Assembly: GCA_963733135.1 (NCBI GenBank)
Contig: CAVTBX010000010.1
Coordinates: forward strand, 272,252-336,251
Source of the DNA: CAVTBX01 sp963733135
Lineage (GTDB): Bacteria > Actinomycetota > Thermoleophilia > Gaiellales > Gaiellaceae
Direction of reading: 5' to 3'
Length of the DNA: 64,000 bases
Within the stretch, counting starts at the first letter, position 1. Each line of letters opens with the position of its first letter. This document shows positions 29,337 to 39,868 of the stretch, one piece after another. The notes beneath the pieces were generated by a model, which worked only from the letters and a program-made list of their open reading frames with translations, was not told the origin of the DNA and searched no databases. Both the position numbers and the translations under genes were made by a program.

Positions 29337-30071
29337 CTAGAGCCGAGATGGTCGAAGCTCCGGACGGCTTGCGGCCGACCGCGGGCGAACGTTCTCGACG
29401 ACGAAGGCGATCGCGACGACGATGAGAACGACCGCAAGAAACGCGATGAGCGGCAACGCCGTGGGACGAGCGACGACAAGCTCGGCCTCGCGCGGGTACG
29501 CAACCACGCGCAGCGTCACACGCTCGTCCTCGGGAATGCCGTTGGCGATCTCCTGGGAGGCAACATAGTCACGAAGCGCCTCCGCTCCTGATCGCGCCAG
29601 GCTCTTTGCAGCCTCAGCCGAGGCGGCGACGGCGACGACGTCGACGAAGGGAATCGGCTCCCCCGACTCGAGGCCGCGCGCAGCGCCTCCCAGCGTTGCG
29701 TCCCTCAGCGCGCCTGTTGGGAGTGATTCGCGGACGGCATCGGTATCGACGAGATTCGCGTAGACGAGCGCGAGCTCGACAAAACGGTGCGGTTCGGCGA
29801 ATCCCGGATCACCGGCCGTCCTCGTGGGCGCCTCTTGCTCCCATTCGCTCGGCGACGGAGCCTTATGACCTTCGGGGAATCCTTGCTCCGTGACGAGAAG
29901 AGTGGCCTGGCTTCTCCACTCCTCCGCATGTCGGTAGGACAGTCGCGGCGACCCGTCGGAGACCTCGATTTGAACTGCCGCGAAGAACGCGAGCGCGCTT
30001 CCGGCGATGACGCCCAACGCGACAAGAAAGCGGAAGCGCCATAGAACCCGGCTGAGGAGCAGTAGATCCAC
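29337..30071 (-). CDS. Wzz/YveK-like polysaccharide chain-length protein
   Basis: The protein has 244 residues and two transmembrane helices, one near each end (LVALGVIAGSALAFFAAVQ from about 16, and LPLIAFLAVVLIVVAIAFVVE near 205). An extracytoplasmic domain of about 165 residues lies between. This is the topology of polysaccharide co-polymerases. No kinase domain or Walker motif is present, so any BY-kinase partner must be encoded elsewhere. It is probably co-transcribed with the polymerase gene after it. The sequence is weakly conserved, and the call rests on topology and neighbours. Confidence 0.65.
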   Translation of the reverse strand: MDLLLLSRVLWRFRFLVALGVIAGSALAFFAAVQIEVSDGSPRLSYRHAEEWRSQATLLVTEQGFPEGHKAPSPSEWEQEAPTRTAGDPGFAEPHRFVELALVYANLVDTDAVRESLPTGALRDATLGGAARGLESGEPIPFVDVVAVAASAEAAKSLARSGAEALRDYVASQEIANGIPEDERVTLRVVAYPREAELVVARPTALPLIAFLAVVLIVVAIAFVVENVRPRSAASRPELRPSRL

Positions 30072-30166
30072 GCGCTTGCTTCTCTTCGAAACGGTGCGTT
30101 TCTCTCCTGCTCGCCGCGCTGAGCACTAAAGGGAGTCGGATCATCCTCCCGAACTCGATTGCGAGC

Positions 30167-31651
30167 ATGACGGAGAGTGTGGGTCTAACGCGACTGGCTG
30201 CGCGCGGAGCGCAACTGCTGGTGGCTCGGAACGTTGCCGCTCGGGGTATCGGCCTCGTCGGAACGATTGCCCTGGTCGCTCTCATTGGACCAGCGCTACT
30301 CGGGATCTTCGCCGTCGGGCTGAGCTTGCTCCGTCTGCTCCAGGTCTTCGGCGCCTTTGGACTCGCACCGAGCGTCGTTCGACGCACCGAGCCTCCAACA
30401 AGCGGGGAGCAGCGGGCTCTCCTGTCCGTGCAGCTCGGGCTCGGCCTCTCGGTGGTTTCGATCGCCCTGGTAGCAACCTTCGTGCTTCTCCCAGCCCTCG
30501 ACGTCCCGTCGGGAGACGCCCGGGCGATGGCGGTGCTCCTGGTCGTCCTGCCACTGACGGCTTGGCGCGTCGTTCCAGCGTGTCTGCTGGAGCGCGACAT
30601 GCGATTCGGAGCTCTCTCGGTGATCGAGCTCGCGGAGCAGCTCCTGTTCTACTGCGTTGCGCTGCCTACAGCAGCGCTTGGATTGGGGATCTGGAGCCTC
30701 ACTGCCGGAGCCCTCGCGGGTGCTGCCGGCGCCGGAGCGATCGCTCTGGCGTTCGTGCCGCGTCTGCTCGTCCCCACCGTGCGCCTGTCGCCGCTTCGCC
30801 CACTCTGGCGCTTTGCAGCGACATACCAGCTCTCTCATCTGCTTCACGTGGTCCGCGACTTCGGTCTCAACGCTCTTCTGCTTGCTACTGCGGGCGCTAC
30901 GACTGCCGGAATCTGGGCGCTCGTGCAACGGCTCCTGCTTGCTCCGTCGTGTGTGCTTCAGGCGCTTTGGAGAGTCGGCTTCGTCGCCTACTCGCAGATC
31001 AGCGATCGAAGAGAAGTCGAACGTCAAGCCCAGAAGGTCCTGGCACTCGCGGCGCTCGCGCTCGGCGCCCTTCTCGCGACGACCACGGGCGCTCTTCCGG
31101 CCCTCGTCGAAGTGGTGCTCGGCGACGAGTGGGATGGAGTCGTTCTTCCGTTCACGCTCGCGGCCCTTGGCATCGCCGTCTCCGGGCCGCTTTCCGGCGC
31201 GATCCTGGGACTCTTGCAAGCGAGGGGCGACCTCCGCGCACCACTCACCGGCCTGACCGCACAGATCGTTCTTCTGTGGTCTGTTGCGATCGTCGCTGCG
31301 CCCGCGCTAGGGGCAGATGCGATCGGAGCGGCGTGGCTCGCTGCGGCGCTGGTCGACTTCGGCATCCTCCTGGCTCTCTCGCGCCCATACGCCGTGCTCA
31401 ATCTGCGACCGGTCGCAATCGGCGTTGGAATCGCAGCGGCTGGAGGAGCGATCGGTCAGGTGGTGGGAAGCTCGATTCCGAACGCCGCAGGACTTGTCCT
31501 CGCCGCCGCAGCAGCGCTCGCCACGTGGTCGGTGCTCGCTCTGGTCTGTATGCCGTCAGACTTCAGGCGCCTCGCCGGGTTGACCGGCATACCGCAGTTC
31601 GCAGGACTGCTTGCCCGGCGCCATCCCTCACAGGGTGCCGCCCGAGCCTAA
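30167..31651 (+). CDS. Polysaccharide flippase, Wzx-like (MOP superfamily)
   Basis: The protein has 494 residues with about 14 hydrophobic helices and no large soluble domain. It begins LAARGAQLLVARNVAARGIGL followed by GPALLGIFAVGLSLLRLLQ, the usual start of MOP-family oligosaccharide flippases. It would move the lipid-linked repeat unit outward for the polymerase. ATG 30167 gives MTESVGLTR; a 95-base divergent spacer separates it from the Wzz-like gene. It ends at TAA 31649-31651, a few bases before the suspected join in the window. Confidence 0.85.
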   Translation: MTESVGLTRLAARGAQLLVARNVAARGIGLVGTIALVALIGPALLGIFAVGLSLLRLLQVFGAFGLAPSVVRRTEPPTSGEQRALLSVQLGLGLSVVSIALVATFVLLPALDVPSGDARAMAVLLVVLPLTAWRVVPACLLERDMRFGALSVIELAEQLLFYCVALPTAALGLGIWSLTAGALAGAAGAGAIALAFVPRLLVPTVRLSPLRPLWRFAATYQLSHLLHVVRDFGLNALLLATAGATTAGIWALVQRLLLAPSCVLQALWRVGFVAYSQISDRREVERQAQKVLALAALALGALLATTTGALPALVEVVLGDEWDGVVLPFTLAALGIAVSGPLSGAILGLLQARGDLRAPLTGLTAQIVLLWSVAIVAAPALGADAIGAAWLAAALVDFGILLALSRPYAVLNLRPVAIGVGIAAAGGAIGQVVGSSIPNAAGLVLAAAAALATWSVLALVCMPSDFRRLAGLTGIPQFAGLLARRHPSQGAARA

Positions 31652-32268
31652 TGAGTGAGCCGAAGAGGACATGTCTCGCGGACACTGAAGCCGACGACGG
31701 TCCAGGCGTGATTGCCCTTGTCGACGACGATCCCGACGGGCCGATGCGTCCGATCCATGGCGTTGACGATCTTGAGGTAGGCAGCCGTTCGAGACGTGAA
31801 GCTGACGTCGGCGTAGCCCTTCCCGGCTGGGAGATGGGCCGTCAGGACCCGGGCCCAACCGCGTACGTCGTTGCCGCGGGTCGTGTAGCGATAGAGGTTC
31901 GCGGCACGCAGCTCCGTGTAGAGCCGCGACTGGGTCGCGTAGCGTCGGTCGGACTGTCCGGTGGCGAGATTGAGCATCGTCTGGACGGCCGCGGGCACAC
32001 ACCAGTACGAGGTGTACTGGGTGACGGCAGCGGCGTTTCGGGACAGGTCGACCGTTCGGGTCCGCTCGACCGGCGTCGCGGGCTGGGTCCGGTTCGGGAC
32101 GCCCGACGCCCTGGCGGGATCGGCGGCGAGGGCTGGGCCCCCGACCCACGTGAGCATCGCCGCGACGATCGAGATCGCGGCGGCGATGCGACCGAGGCGA
32201 CGTCGAGCGCTCGCGACTGGCCGGGCGCGCGGTTCCTCTATCGGTCCCGAGGCATGACTGCCATACAA
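31648..32268 (-). CDS. Secreted C39-like cysteine peptidase-fold protein, C-terminus possibly truncated
   Basis: The protein has 206 residues. A signal peptide with a basic N-terminus and a core IAAAISIVAAMLTWV ends at ALAAD. The peptidase C39-like landmarks are SYWCVPAAVQTML (catalytic Cys) and NHAWTVVGF (catalytic His). Family members usually continue 40 or more residues beyond the histidine motif. Here only SVRETCPLRLTH remains before a TAG shared with the flippase stop. Either the protein is naturally short or its end was lost at a join near 31,650-31,675. The substrate is unknown. It is divergent from metK. Confidence 0.65.
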   Translation of the reverse strand: MYGSHASGPIEEPRARPVASARRRLGRIAAAISIVAAMLTWVGGPALAADPARASGVPNRTQPATPVERTRTVDLSRNAAAVTQYTSYWCVPAAVQTMLNLATGQSDRRYATQSRLYTELRAANLYRYTTRGNDVRGWARVLTAHLPAGKGYADVSFTSRTAAYLKIVNAMDRTHRPVGIVVDKGNHAWTVVGFSVRETCPLRLTH

Positions 32269-32425
32269 GCGATCCTCGTCGGGTCGTCAAGCGTCGGAAA
32301 CCCCCCGAAGGTCCGTGAACGGTCGGAAGGACCGTCCGTTGTCACCTCGCAACGCTCCCGTCCGGGGACGGCGGGTTTTCGGTGGACCCGTGGTACCCTC
32401 CGCCCGGAACCTCAGAGGGAGCAGC

Positions 32426-33649
<1,224 letters not shown>

Positions 33650-33747
33650 CTCGGAGGACGCGGCGCGGAGCTTCTGCGCATCGCGGGCGGCCCCGCCGCG
33701 CTCGCGCCGCTCCGCGCGCCCCGACTCCCCGACTAGAATGGCCGCCC

Positions 33748-34825
33748 ATGTATGTCGTGATCCTCGCCGGCGGTGGCGGGACCCGGCTCTGGCCGCTCAG
33801 CCGGCCGGAGCGCCCCAAGCCCTTCCTCCCGCTCCTCGCCGACGAGTCGCTCCTCCAGCGGACCGTGAGCCGGATCGCGCCGCTCGTCGGTGACGACGAC
33901 ATCTACTGCGTGACCGATCGTCGGTACGGTCAGCTCGTCCGGGACCAGGCCCCCGACGTTCGGCTGATCGTCGAGCCGTCCGGAAAGAACACCGCCGCTG
34001 CGGTCGCCCTCGCGACGGCCGCGATCGACCGACCAGACGAGGAGGTCATGCTTGTCCTGCCGGCCGATCAATCGATCGAGGAGGAGGACGCATTCCGGGA
34101 GATCGTTGCGGTGGCGACGGAGCGGCTGGCTACGGGCGTCTTCGAGATCGAGGATCCGCTCGTCACGCTCGGCATCCACCCGACCTTCCCATCGACCGAC
34201 TACGGCTACCTCCGTCCCGACACGATGCGCGGCGCGAGGGTCGACGGCGTCCGGGCCTACCCGCTCCTTGGGTTCGAGGAGAAGCCGACCGAGGTACGAG
34301 CACGCGAGCTGATCAACACCCCCGGCGTGGCGTGGAACGCGGGGATGTTCGCCTGGCGGCGCGGGGCGATCCGGGCGGCGATCGAGAAGTACACGCCGCT
34401 GATGATGCTGATCGAGCCGGCCGCGGCGTCCGAGCTGGCCATCGCGGCCGCCTACGAGCGGATCCACCCGATCTCGATCGATCGCGCCGTCATGGAGGGC
34501 GCCGCCGGGGACCACCGGGTCGTGATGGGCTCGATGGATGTCGGCTGGAGCGATCTCGGAAGCTGGTCCGCGCTCCTGACCGCGCTCGCGGGCGGAGACG
34601 GTCGTGGAGCGAGTGGTCGCGTCGTCCAGTCGGGCGAGACGATCGACGTCGGCCCCGAAGACCTCCTTGTCTGGATGACGGACGGCCGCCTGACCGTCGA
34701 TAGCCCCGCCGCGGGTACGCTGGTACCGGACGGCCTGACAGCTCACCTCGCAGGTGCCCGCCATCTGCGAGACGGAGGTGCGCGCCCTTCTCGATCGGGT
34801 CGCACAGCAGGAGGACCGGGCATGA
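33748..34825 (+). CDS. manC: Mannose-1-phosphate guanylyltransferase, frameshift near the end
   Basis: The protein has about 355 residues. It forms GDP-mannose from mannose-1-phosphate and GTP. The nucleotide-binding start VVILAGGGGTRLWPLSRPERPKPF is exact, FEEKPTE supplies the sugar-phosphate site, and WNAGMFAWRRGAI and VGWSDLGSW are typical. As written, the frame runs without a stop into the next gene. A one-base shift near 34,735 would instead give the ending LTSQVPAICETEVRALLDRV...DRA and a TGA at 34823-34825 overlapping the next ATG. That is the more natural end, so I treat the fusion as an artefact. The C-terminal isomerase domain of bifunctional ManC is absent; a separate cupin gene supplies it downstream. 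Confidence 0.88.
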
Positions 34826-36303
34826 CGAACATCGCCCAGGCTCCCGCTCCGACGACGATCATCTTCGGGACCGACGGCTGGCGGGCAAAGGTCGCCGACG
34901 ACTTCACGTTCGACAACGTCCGCCGCTGCGCCGACGGTGTCGCCCGCTACGTCGTCGATCGGGGCGAGCGGGCGAAGGGCGTCGTCATCGCCTACGACCG
35001 GCGGTTCGCCTCCGAGCACTTCGCCGCCGCCGCGGCCGAGGTCCTGATGGCCCACGACATCCCGATCGCGTTCGCGGTGCACGCGGTACCGACCCAGATG
35101 TCGAGCTACGAGGTCGTCCAGCGCGGGGCCGCCGCCGGCATCGTCATCACCGCAAGCCACAACCCCTGGACCGACAACGGCTTCAAGGTCAAGGCGCCGA
35201 TCCGGAGCGGCTGCCGGGCCGGAGATCCTCGGCGTCATCGAGGCGCAGATCGCGCGCAACGGCGGGACGGCGATCGAGCGACGGCCGTTCGCCGACGGCG
35301 AGGCGGCCGGGCTCGTCGACCGGTTCGACCCGTTCGCGGGCTACGAGGCCTACCTGCGCCGATCGGTCGATCTCGATTCGCTCAAGGACGGCGACGTCAC
35401 GATCCTCGTCGACCCGATGTACGGCGCCGGAGCCGGCTGGATCCCGCGACTCCTTGCCGGCGGCAGGATCCGCGTGACGGAGATCCATCAGGAGCGGAAT
35501 CCATATTTCGGCGGCATCAATCCCGAGCCGATCCGGCCGCACATCGACGAGGCGCTCGGGATCCTCGCCAACGGCGGCTACGACCTCGGCTTGCTGCTCG
35601 ACGGCGACGCGGACCGGGCCGGCGCTGCCGACGAGAAGGGCACGTTCATCCACCAGCTCCAGGTCACGGGCCTGCTGATGTACTACCTCGCCGAGCATCG
35701 CGGCATGCGCGAGCCCGTCGTGGTCAGCGTCAACAACACGGCGACGGCGGCCCGCCTCGGAGAGCGATACGGGATCGAGACCCACGAGACGCCGGTCGGG
35801 TTCAAGTTCATCGGGCCAAAGATGATCGAGACGGACGCGATGATGGGCGCCGAGGAATCGGGGGCTACGGCTTCGGGATGCACCTGCCGGAGCGGGACGG
35901 GATCTTTGCCGACCTGCTGCTGCTCGACCTCTTCCTCCGGGAGAAGGCGGCCGGCCGCTGGCCGCTCTCGAGGGCAATCGAGCATTTCCACGAGATCGCC
36001 GGGCCGTCCTTCTACCGCCGGATCGACGTCCACGTCCCGCGCGACGAATACGCCGAGGTCAAGCGGCGGCTCCTCGTCGACCTCGCCGCCAGCGCCCCGA
36101 CAGAGCTCGCCGGCCAGCCGGTGACCAGGACTCAATCGCTCGACACGAAGGACGGGACCAAGTTCTTCGTCGACGATGGCTCGTGGCTGCTCGTTCGCGC
36201 GTCGGGCACCGAGCCGCTCGTTCGTGTCTACACCGAGGCGACCTCCGAGGACGTGCGCGACTCGATGCTGACCGCAGGCGAGCGTCTCGTGCGCGGCTCA
36301 TGA
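34822..36303 (+). CDS. Phosphoglucomutase / phosphomannomutase, two frameshifts
   Basis: The enzyme has about 490 residues and interconverts hexose 1- and 6-phosphates. FGTDGWRAKVADDFTFDNV opens it; the phosphoserine loop is ITASHNPWTDNGFKVK, the metal loop LLLDGDADRAGAADEKG, the sugar loop AEESGGYGFGMH and the phosphate site RASGTEPLVRVY. A strong GGAGG precedes ATG 34822. Similarity leaves this frame at about 35,205 and returns at about 35,870, where a run of five G should be six. The second shift restores the first frame, a pattern of sequencing error rather than decay. Its position between manC and the cupin gene suggests supply of mannose-1-phosphate. Confidence 0.9.
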   Translation: MTNIAQAPAPTTIIFGTDGWRAKVADDFTFDNVRRCADGVARYVVDRGERAKGVVIAYDRRFASEHFAAAAAEVLMAHDIPIAFAVHAVPTQMSSYEVVQRGAAAGIVITASHNPWTDNGFKVKAPIRSGCRAGDPRRHRGADRAQRRDGDRATAVRRRRGGRARRPVRPVRGLRGLPAPIGRSRFAQGRRRHDPRRPDVRRRSRLDPATPCRRQDPRDGDPSGAESIFRRHQSRADPAAHRRGARDPRQRRLRPRLAARRRRGPGRRCRREGHVHPPAPGHGPADVLPRRASRHARARRGQRQQHGDGGPPRRAIRDRDPRDAGRVQVHRAKDDRDGRDDGRRGIGGYGFGMHLPERDGIFADLLLLDLFLREKAAGRWPLSRAIEHFHEIAGPSFYRRIDVHVPRDEYAEVKRRLLVDLAASAPTELAGQPVTRTQSLDTKDGTKFFVDDGSWLLVRASGTEPLVRVYTEATSEDVRDSMLTAGERLVRGS

Positions 36304-36342
36304 CCGGAGCCGCAGACCCGGAGCGGAGCCCGGCGCGCGCGA

Positions 36343-36690
36343 GTGCCCAAGCCCTGGGGCCACGAGCTCATCTGGGCTCAGACCGATCGCTACGTCGGCA
36401 AGGTCCTCGTCATCGAGACCGGGCGCCGCCTCTCGCTCCAGCGCCACGAGGTCAAGGACGAATCGATCTACGTCCTCTCCGGGCGGCTCCTCCTGACCCT
36501 CGAAGACGAGGACGGAACGGTCCGCACGGAGGAGCTCGGCGCTGGTGACCACCGGCGAGTCGCAACCGGTCGAATCCATCGATACGAGGCCGTGGAACGC
36601 TGCGAGATCATCGAGGTATCGACGCCGGAGCTCGACGACGTCGTCCGCCTCGAGGACGATTTCGGGCGCGAGGGAACGTCCGCGCCGTAG
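36343..36690 (+). CDS. Cupin, type II mannose-6-phosphate isomerase-like
   Basis: The protein has 115 residues and a single cupin barrel. KPWGHELIWAQTDRYVGK and LSLQRHEVKDESIYVLSGRLLL (split here by the metal histidine and glutamate) match the C-terminal isomerase domain of bifunctional ManC. It would convert fructose-6-phosphate to mannose-6-phosphate, completing the route to GDP-mannose with the two genes before it. The readable start is GTG 36343. An ATG at 36300 overlapping the mutase stop would be the natural start if one more frameshift lies near 36,340. Confidence 0.8.
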   Translation: MPKPWGHELIWAQTDRYVGKVLVIETGRRLSLQRHEVKDESIYVLSGRLLLTLEDEDGTVRTEELGAGDHRRVATGRIHRYEAVERCEIIEVSTPELDDVVRLEDDFGREGTSAP

Positions 36691-36857
36691 CGCTGGCCGG
36701 CCGCAGGTCCGGGTCACCGAATGGGCGATTCGGGGGGTGACCGGGAGAGGTCGGCGGGTGTATCGTGAGGGCACACGACCGCTCCATCGGTCGGTTGGTG
36801 CATCGACCGGGCGCGGCCACGTGAACGCCCATCACGGGGCGACGGAGGTATGCCGCG

Positions 36858-37133
36858 ATGCACAGTTCCCTGATCGGCAAGGTCGAGAAGGCGAATCGCT
36901 ACGCACGTGAGCTCGATCGCATCACGATCGACCGGCTCTCGCTCACGTTCCGTGGCGACAACGACACCCACCATGTCAGTCTCGACGCCGGCCAGTGGCA
37001 TTGCACCTGCCATTACTTCGAATCCTGGGCCTCGTGCGTCCACCTCCTGACACTCCAGAAGATCATGGGCGTCATGCTGCCCGAGGAAGCCCAGGTCTCA
37101 ATCTTCGCCGCGCAGACCGCAGCTCCCGCCTGA
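36858..37133 (+). CDS. Small SWIM-type zinc-finger protein
   Basis: The protein has 91 residues. It carries a CxC ... CxH pattern (WHCTCHYFESWASCVHLLTLQ), the SWIM zinc-finger arrangement thought to bind DNA or protein. No other domain is present. GGAGGT lies eight bases before ATG 36858; a nearer ATG gives only a seven-codon frame. Its role is unknown, and it may regulate or bind nucleic acid. It stands alone between the mannose genes and the cobalamin locus. Confidence 0.75.
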   Translation: MHSSLIGKVEKANRYARELDRITIDRLSLTFRGDNDTHHVSLDAGQWHCTCHYFESWASCVHLLTLQKIMGVMLPEEAQVSIFAAQTAAPA

Positions 37134-37411
37134 ACGTCGCCGGTCGCCGCTGGGCGGCCCAGGCGGGCGTTGCCGCCTCGGCGCGCTCGCTCACGCACAC
37201 TCACCGAGGTCGAGGCGCAGCGCTCCTGCGAGCCATCGGCACGAGGTTTCCGCGCGCGCTCGCGGTCCTCGGGACGGCGCCTTCGCCTGAACCGCCCCTG
37301 CGGCGACCTTGGCTGAGTGGCGGTCGGACGGCCCGGGCGGGCGTTGCCGCCTGTGCCTCGCCCATATCTGGCGATCTACTCGGGCCTGCCGGCGTCGCGG
37401 GGTCGCTCGGC
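37134..37411. other. Intergenic region with a duplicated segment
   Basis: I see no credible gene here. A segment reading GGCGGGCGTTGCCGCC occurs twice, at about 37161 and 37335, each preceded by CGGCCC. The copies are 174 bases apart and each is a near-palindrome able to fold as a hairpin. The promoter for the cobalamin transcript should lie in the right part. Confidence 0.4.
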
Positions 37412-37572
37412 TGTGCTACCCTCCGGCGATATCGAACGACGCCGCGTGGTCGCGAAGCCGGTGAAACTCCGGCACAGTCCCGCTACGGTGATCGCCGCTC
37501 CCCAGGGAGCTGCGTCAGTCCGGTCGCCGGCCCCGCGGTTGATGCTCGAACCTTCGAGAGAAAGGGCAGGCA
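37412..37572 (+). promoter_or_regulatory. Cobalamin (AdoCbl) riboswitch
   Basis: The conserved core AGCCGGTGAAACTCCGGCAC, followed by AGTCCCGCTACGGTGA (37456-37491), is the signature of the B12 riboswitch. The B12 box follows as GTCAGTCCGGTCGCCGGCC (about 37516). The spacing and order match the class. It should fold around adenosylcobalamin and repress the btuF-btuC-btuD genes just downstream. The exact ends and the expression platform are estimated. Confidence 0.9.
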
Positions 37573-37680
37573 ACCATGCGACCGACCGGCTGACGAGCAC
37601 CCTCCTTCGACCACGAAGCGAGGGGCTCGCGATTCTTCGGACCCTTCGCCCAGTCCCCGACGAACCGCCCGGAGTGACCC

Positions 37681-38761
37681 TTGGACGCCGTCGTTCGTGT
37701 CACCCGATCCGCGCGCCGACGCGGCCCGCGCCGCCACCTCATCGTCTCGATCGCCGTCATCGCCTGGCGCTCGGCGCCGCCGACAGCGGGCCGCAACCCC
37801 GACGACCGCCGGGACGCGACCGGATCGATCGCGCCTCCGGCGACCGCGACGCCATCGCCGTCGCCGTCCGCGGCTGCCTTCCCGGTCACCCTGACCGACG
37901 ACGAGGGCACCGAGGTCGACCATCGCGGCCGAGCCGCAGAAGATCGTCTCGCTGACCCCGGCCACGACCGAGACCCTGTTCGCCCTCGGCGCCGGCGACC
38001 GCGTCGTCGGCAAGGTCGAGGACTTCGCGACTACCCGCCCGAGGCCGGCCGCGATCCCGGATCGTCGCGACGTTCGACGAGGTCGACGTCGAGAAGATCG
38101 TCGACCTCGAGCCCGACCTCGTCATCGCCGGCGGCAACGGCTTCAACCGCCGCCGACACGATCGACCAGCTGCGCGACGCTCGAGCATCCCGGTCGTCGT
38201 CATCTACGCCGCCGACGATCGACGAGCGGTTCTAGCCGACATCGAGCTCATCGGCCCGCGGTCGGCGGCCGCCGAGGCCGAGGCCCTGACCGCGTCGATG
38301 CAGGCCGCATCGATCAGATCGTCGCCGCGGTCGCCGACGCGGCCGCCGAAGCCGCGCGTCTTCTACGAGATCGACGCGACTGCGCGAGATCTTCACGGCC
38401 GGCCGACGACTCGTTCATCGCCGAGATGGTCGAGCTCGCCGGCGGCGAGCCGATCACGACCGGCGATCACGACACTTCGCGATCCCGCTCGAGACGCTCG
38501 TCGACGCGGACCCCGAGGTGATCCTGCTCGGCGACGCCGCCTACGGCGTGACCGCCGAGACCGTCGCCGCGCGACCCGGCTGGGACGTCATGACCGCCGT
38601 GAAGGACGGGCGCGATCGGCCGGTCGACGACATCATCGTCACCCGTCCCGGGCCGCGCCTCGCCGAGGGCCTGCACGCGCTCGCTCGTCGCGATCCACCC
38701 CGACGCGTCGATCCGGCGCCGCCGACCCGCCGCCAGTGACCGCCGTGCCGAGGCCGCGTGA
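37681..38761 (+). CDS. btuF: Cobalamin ABC transporter substrate-binding protein, several frameshifts
   Basis: The product has about 350 residues once frames are joined. TTG 37681 starts a basic N-terminus and a hydrophobic signal segment, then a Pro/Ser/Thr-rich linker. BtuF/FepB-type sequence follows: KIVSLTPATTETLFALGAGD, VEKIVDLEPDLVIAGG, VVVIYAADD, FIAEMVELAGGEPI, DPEVILLGDAAYGV. Shifts lie near 37,775, 37,915, 38,030-38,070, 38,180, 38,305, 38,350, 38,390 and 38,690. Because all conserved blocks survive, I read these as sequence errors. The natural stop is TGA 38759-38761, three bases before the permease ATG. It would bind cobalamin outside the cell and hand it to BtuC. Confidence 0.8.
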
Positions 38762-38764
38762 TCG

Positions 38765-39868
38765 ATGACGCGCCGCCGCTGCGCGCTCGCGGCCGCGCGG
38801 CCGCGCGGTCGCCTGGCTCGGGCGCTCCGCCGCCGGCCGCTCCTGCTCGCGGGCGTCGGCTCGGCGCGCTCGTCGTCGTGCTCGTGCCGGCGTCGCGCTC
38901 GGGACGGTCGTCGATGCCGCCCGGCGACACGCTCGGCGATCCTCGCCGCACCGGCTGCTTCGGGCTGGCCATCTCGAGGCGACCTGGTCGGCGCCGACCG
39001 AGACGATCGTCTGGGAGCTGCGCCTGCCGCGCGTCCTGACGGCGATGATCGTCGGCGTCGGCGCTGGCGCGTCGCCGGCGCGACGTTCCAGGGCCTGCTG
39101 CGCAACCCGCTCGCCGATCCGTACGTGCTCGGCACCGCGTCGGGCGCGGCGCTCGGCGCGGCGATCGCCGTGCTCCTGCCGGTCCGGGTCGCTGATCCTC
39201 GGGTTCGGCCTGCTCCACGTGCCTCGCGTTCGTCGGCGCGCTGGTCGCGGTCTGGCTCGTCTACCGGCTGTCGCGGATCGGCGGGCACTGGCGCCGATGA
39301 CGTCAGCCTGCTGCTGACCGGCTACGCGGTCGGCTCGCTGCTCGCCGCGGGCCTGGCGATGGCGATGTACCTGTCGGGCGCCGACCTGCGCCAGATCTTC
39401 TCCTACCTGCTCGGCGGCTTCGACTCGGCGTCGTGGACGCAGCTCGCCGGCGCCGCTGCCGCTCATCGCCATCGGGTCGGTCGCTCATCCTGTTCGCGCG
39501 CGCGCTCCTCAACGGGTTGCTCCTCGGCGAGGAGGCGGCCGCGCATCTCGGCATCGACGTCCGTCGCGAGCGGCGCGATCCTGCTCGGCCTCGCGTCGCT
39601 GGTCACCGCCGCCGCGGTCGCCGTCAGCGGGCTGATCGGGTTCGTCGGGCTGGTCGTGCCGCACGTCGTCCGGCTCGTCGTCGGGCCCGAACGCCCGGCT
39701 CGTCGCTGCCGCTCTCGGCGCTCGTTCGGCGCGGCGCTCATGGTCGCTCGCCGACCTCGTCGCGCGGCTGCTCGGCGAGCATCCCGGTCGGCGTCGTCAC
39801 GGCCGTCATCGGTGCGCCGTTCTTCCTCGTCCCTCCTCCGCCGAACGCGGGCCGGGTACGAGCTGTGA
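38765..39868 (+). CDS. btuC: Cobalamin ABC transporter permease, several frameshifts
   Basis: This is a FecCD-type permease of about 350 residues. Recognisable blocks are WELRLPRVL, GATFQGLLRNPLADPYVLGTASGAALGAAIAV, the helix LLLTGYAVGSLLAAGLAMAMYL, IFSYLLGGF, GLIGFVGLVVPHVVR (the ATPase-contact region) and GVVTAVIGAPFFL. Shifts occur near 38,870, 39,060, 39,190, 39,220, 39,470, 39,570, 39,690 and 39,750. ATG 38765 follows the btuF stop by three bases, and the stop overlaps the ATPase start as GTGA. Confidence 0.8.
   Translation: MTRRRCALAAARPRGRLARALRRRPLLLAGVGSARSSSCSCRRRARDGRRCRPATRSAILAAPAASGWPSRGDLVGADRDDRLGAAPAARPDGDDRRRRRWRVAGATFQGLLRNPLADPYVLGTASGAALGAAIAVLLPVRVADPRVRPAPRASRSSARWSRSGSSTGCRGSAGTGADDVSLLLTGYAVGSLLAAGLAMAMYLSGADLRQIFSYLLGGFDSASWTQLAGAAAAHRHRVGRSSCSRARSSTGCSSARRRPRISASTSVASGAILLGLASLVTAAAVAVSGLIGFVGLVVPHVVRLVVGPERPARRCRSRRSFGAALMVARRPRRAAARRASRSASSRPSSVRRSSSSLLRRTRAGYEL

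Noticed and set aside
32269..32425. A SAM riboswitch ahead of metK
   Set aside because: Only two short hairpins are present, and the conserved SAM-I core segments are not found.
33748..36303. A single frame joining manC to the phosphohexomutase
   Set aside because: The mutase has its own strong ribosome-binding site and start. A one-base shift near 34,735 gives manC a natural ending with a stop overlapping that start, and the joining sequence looks out-of-frame.
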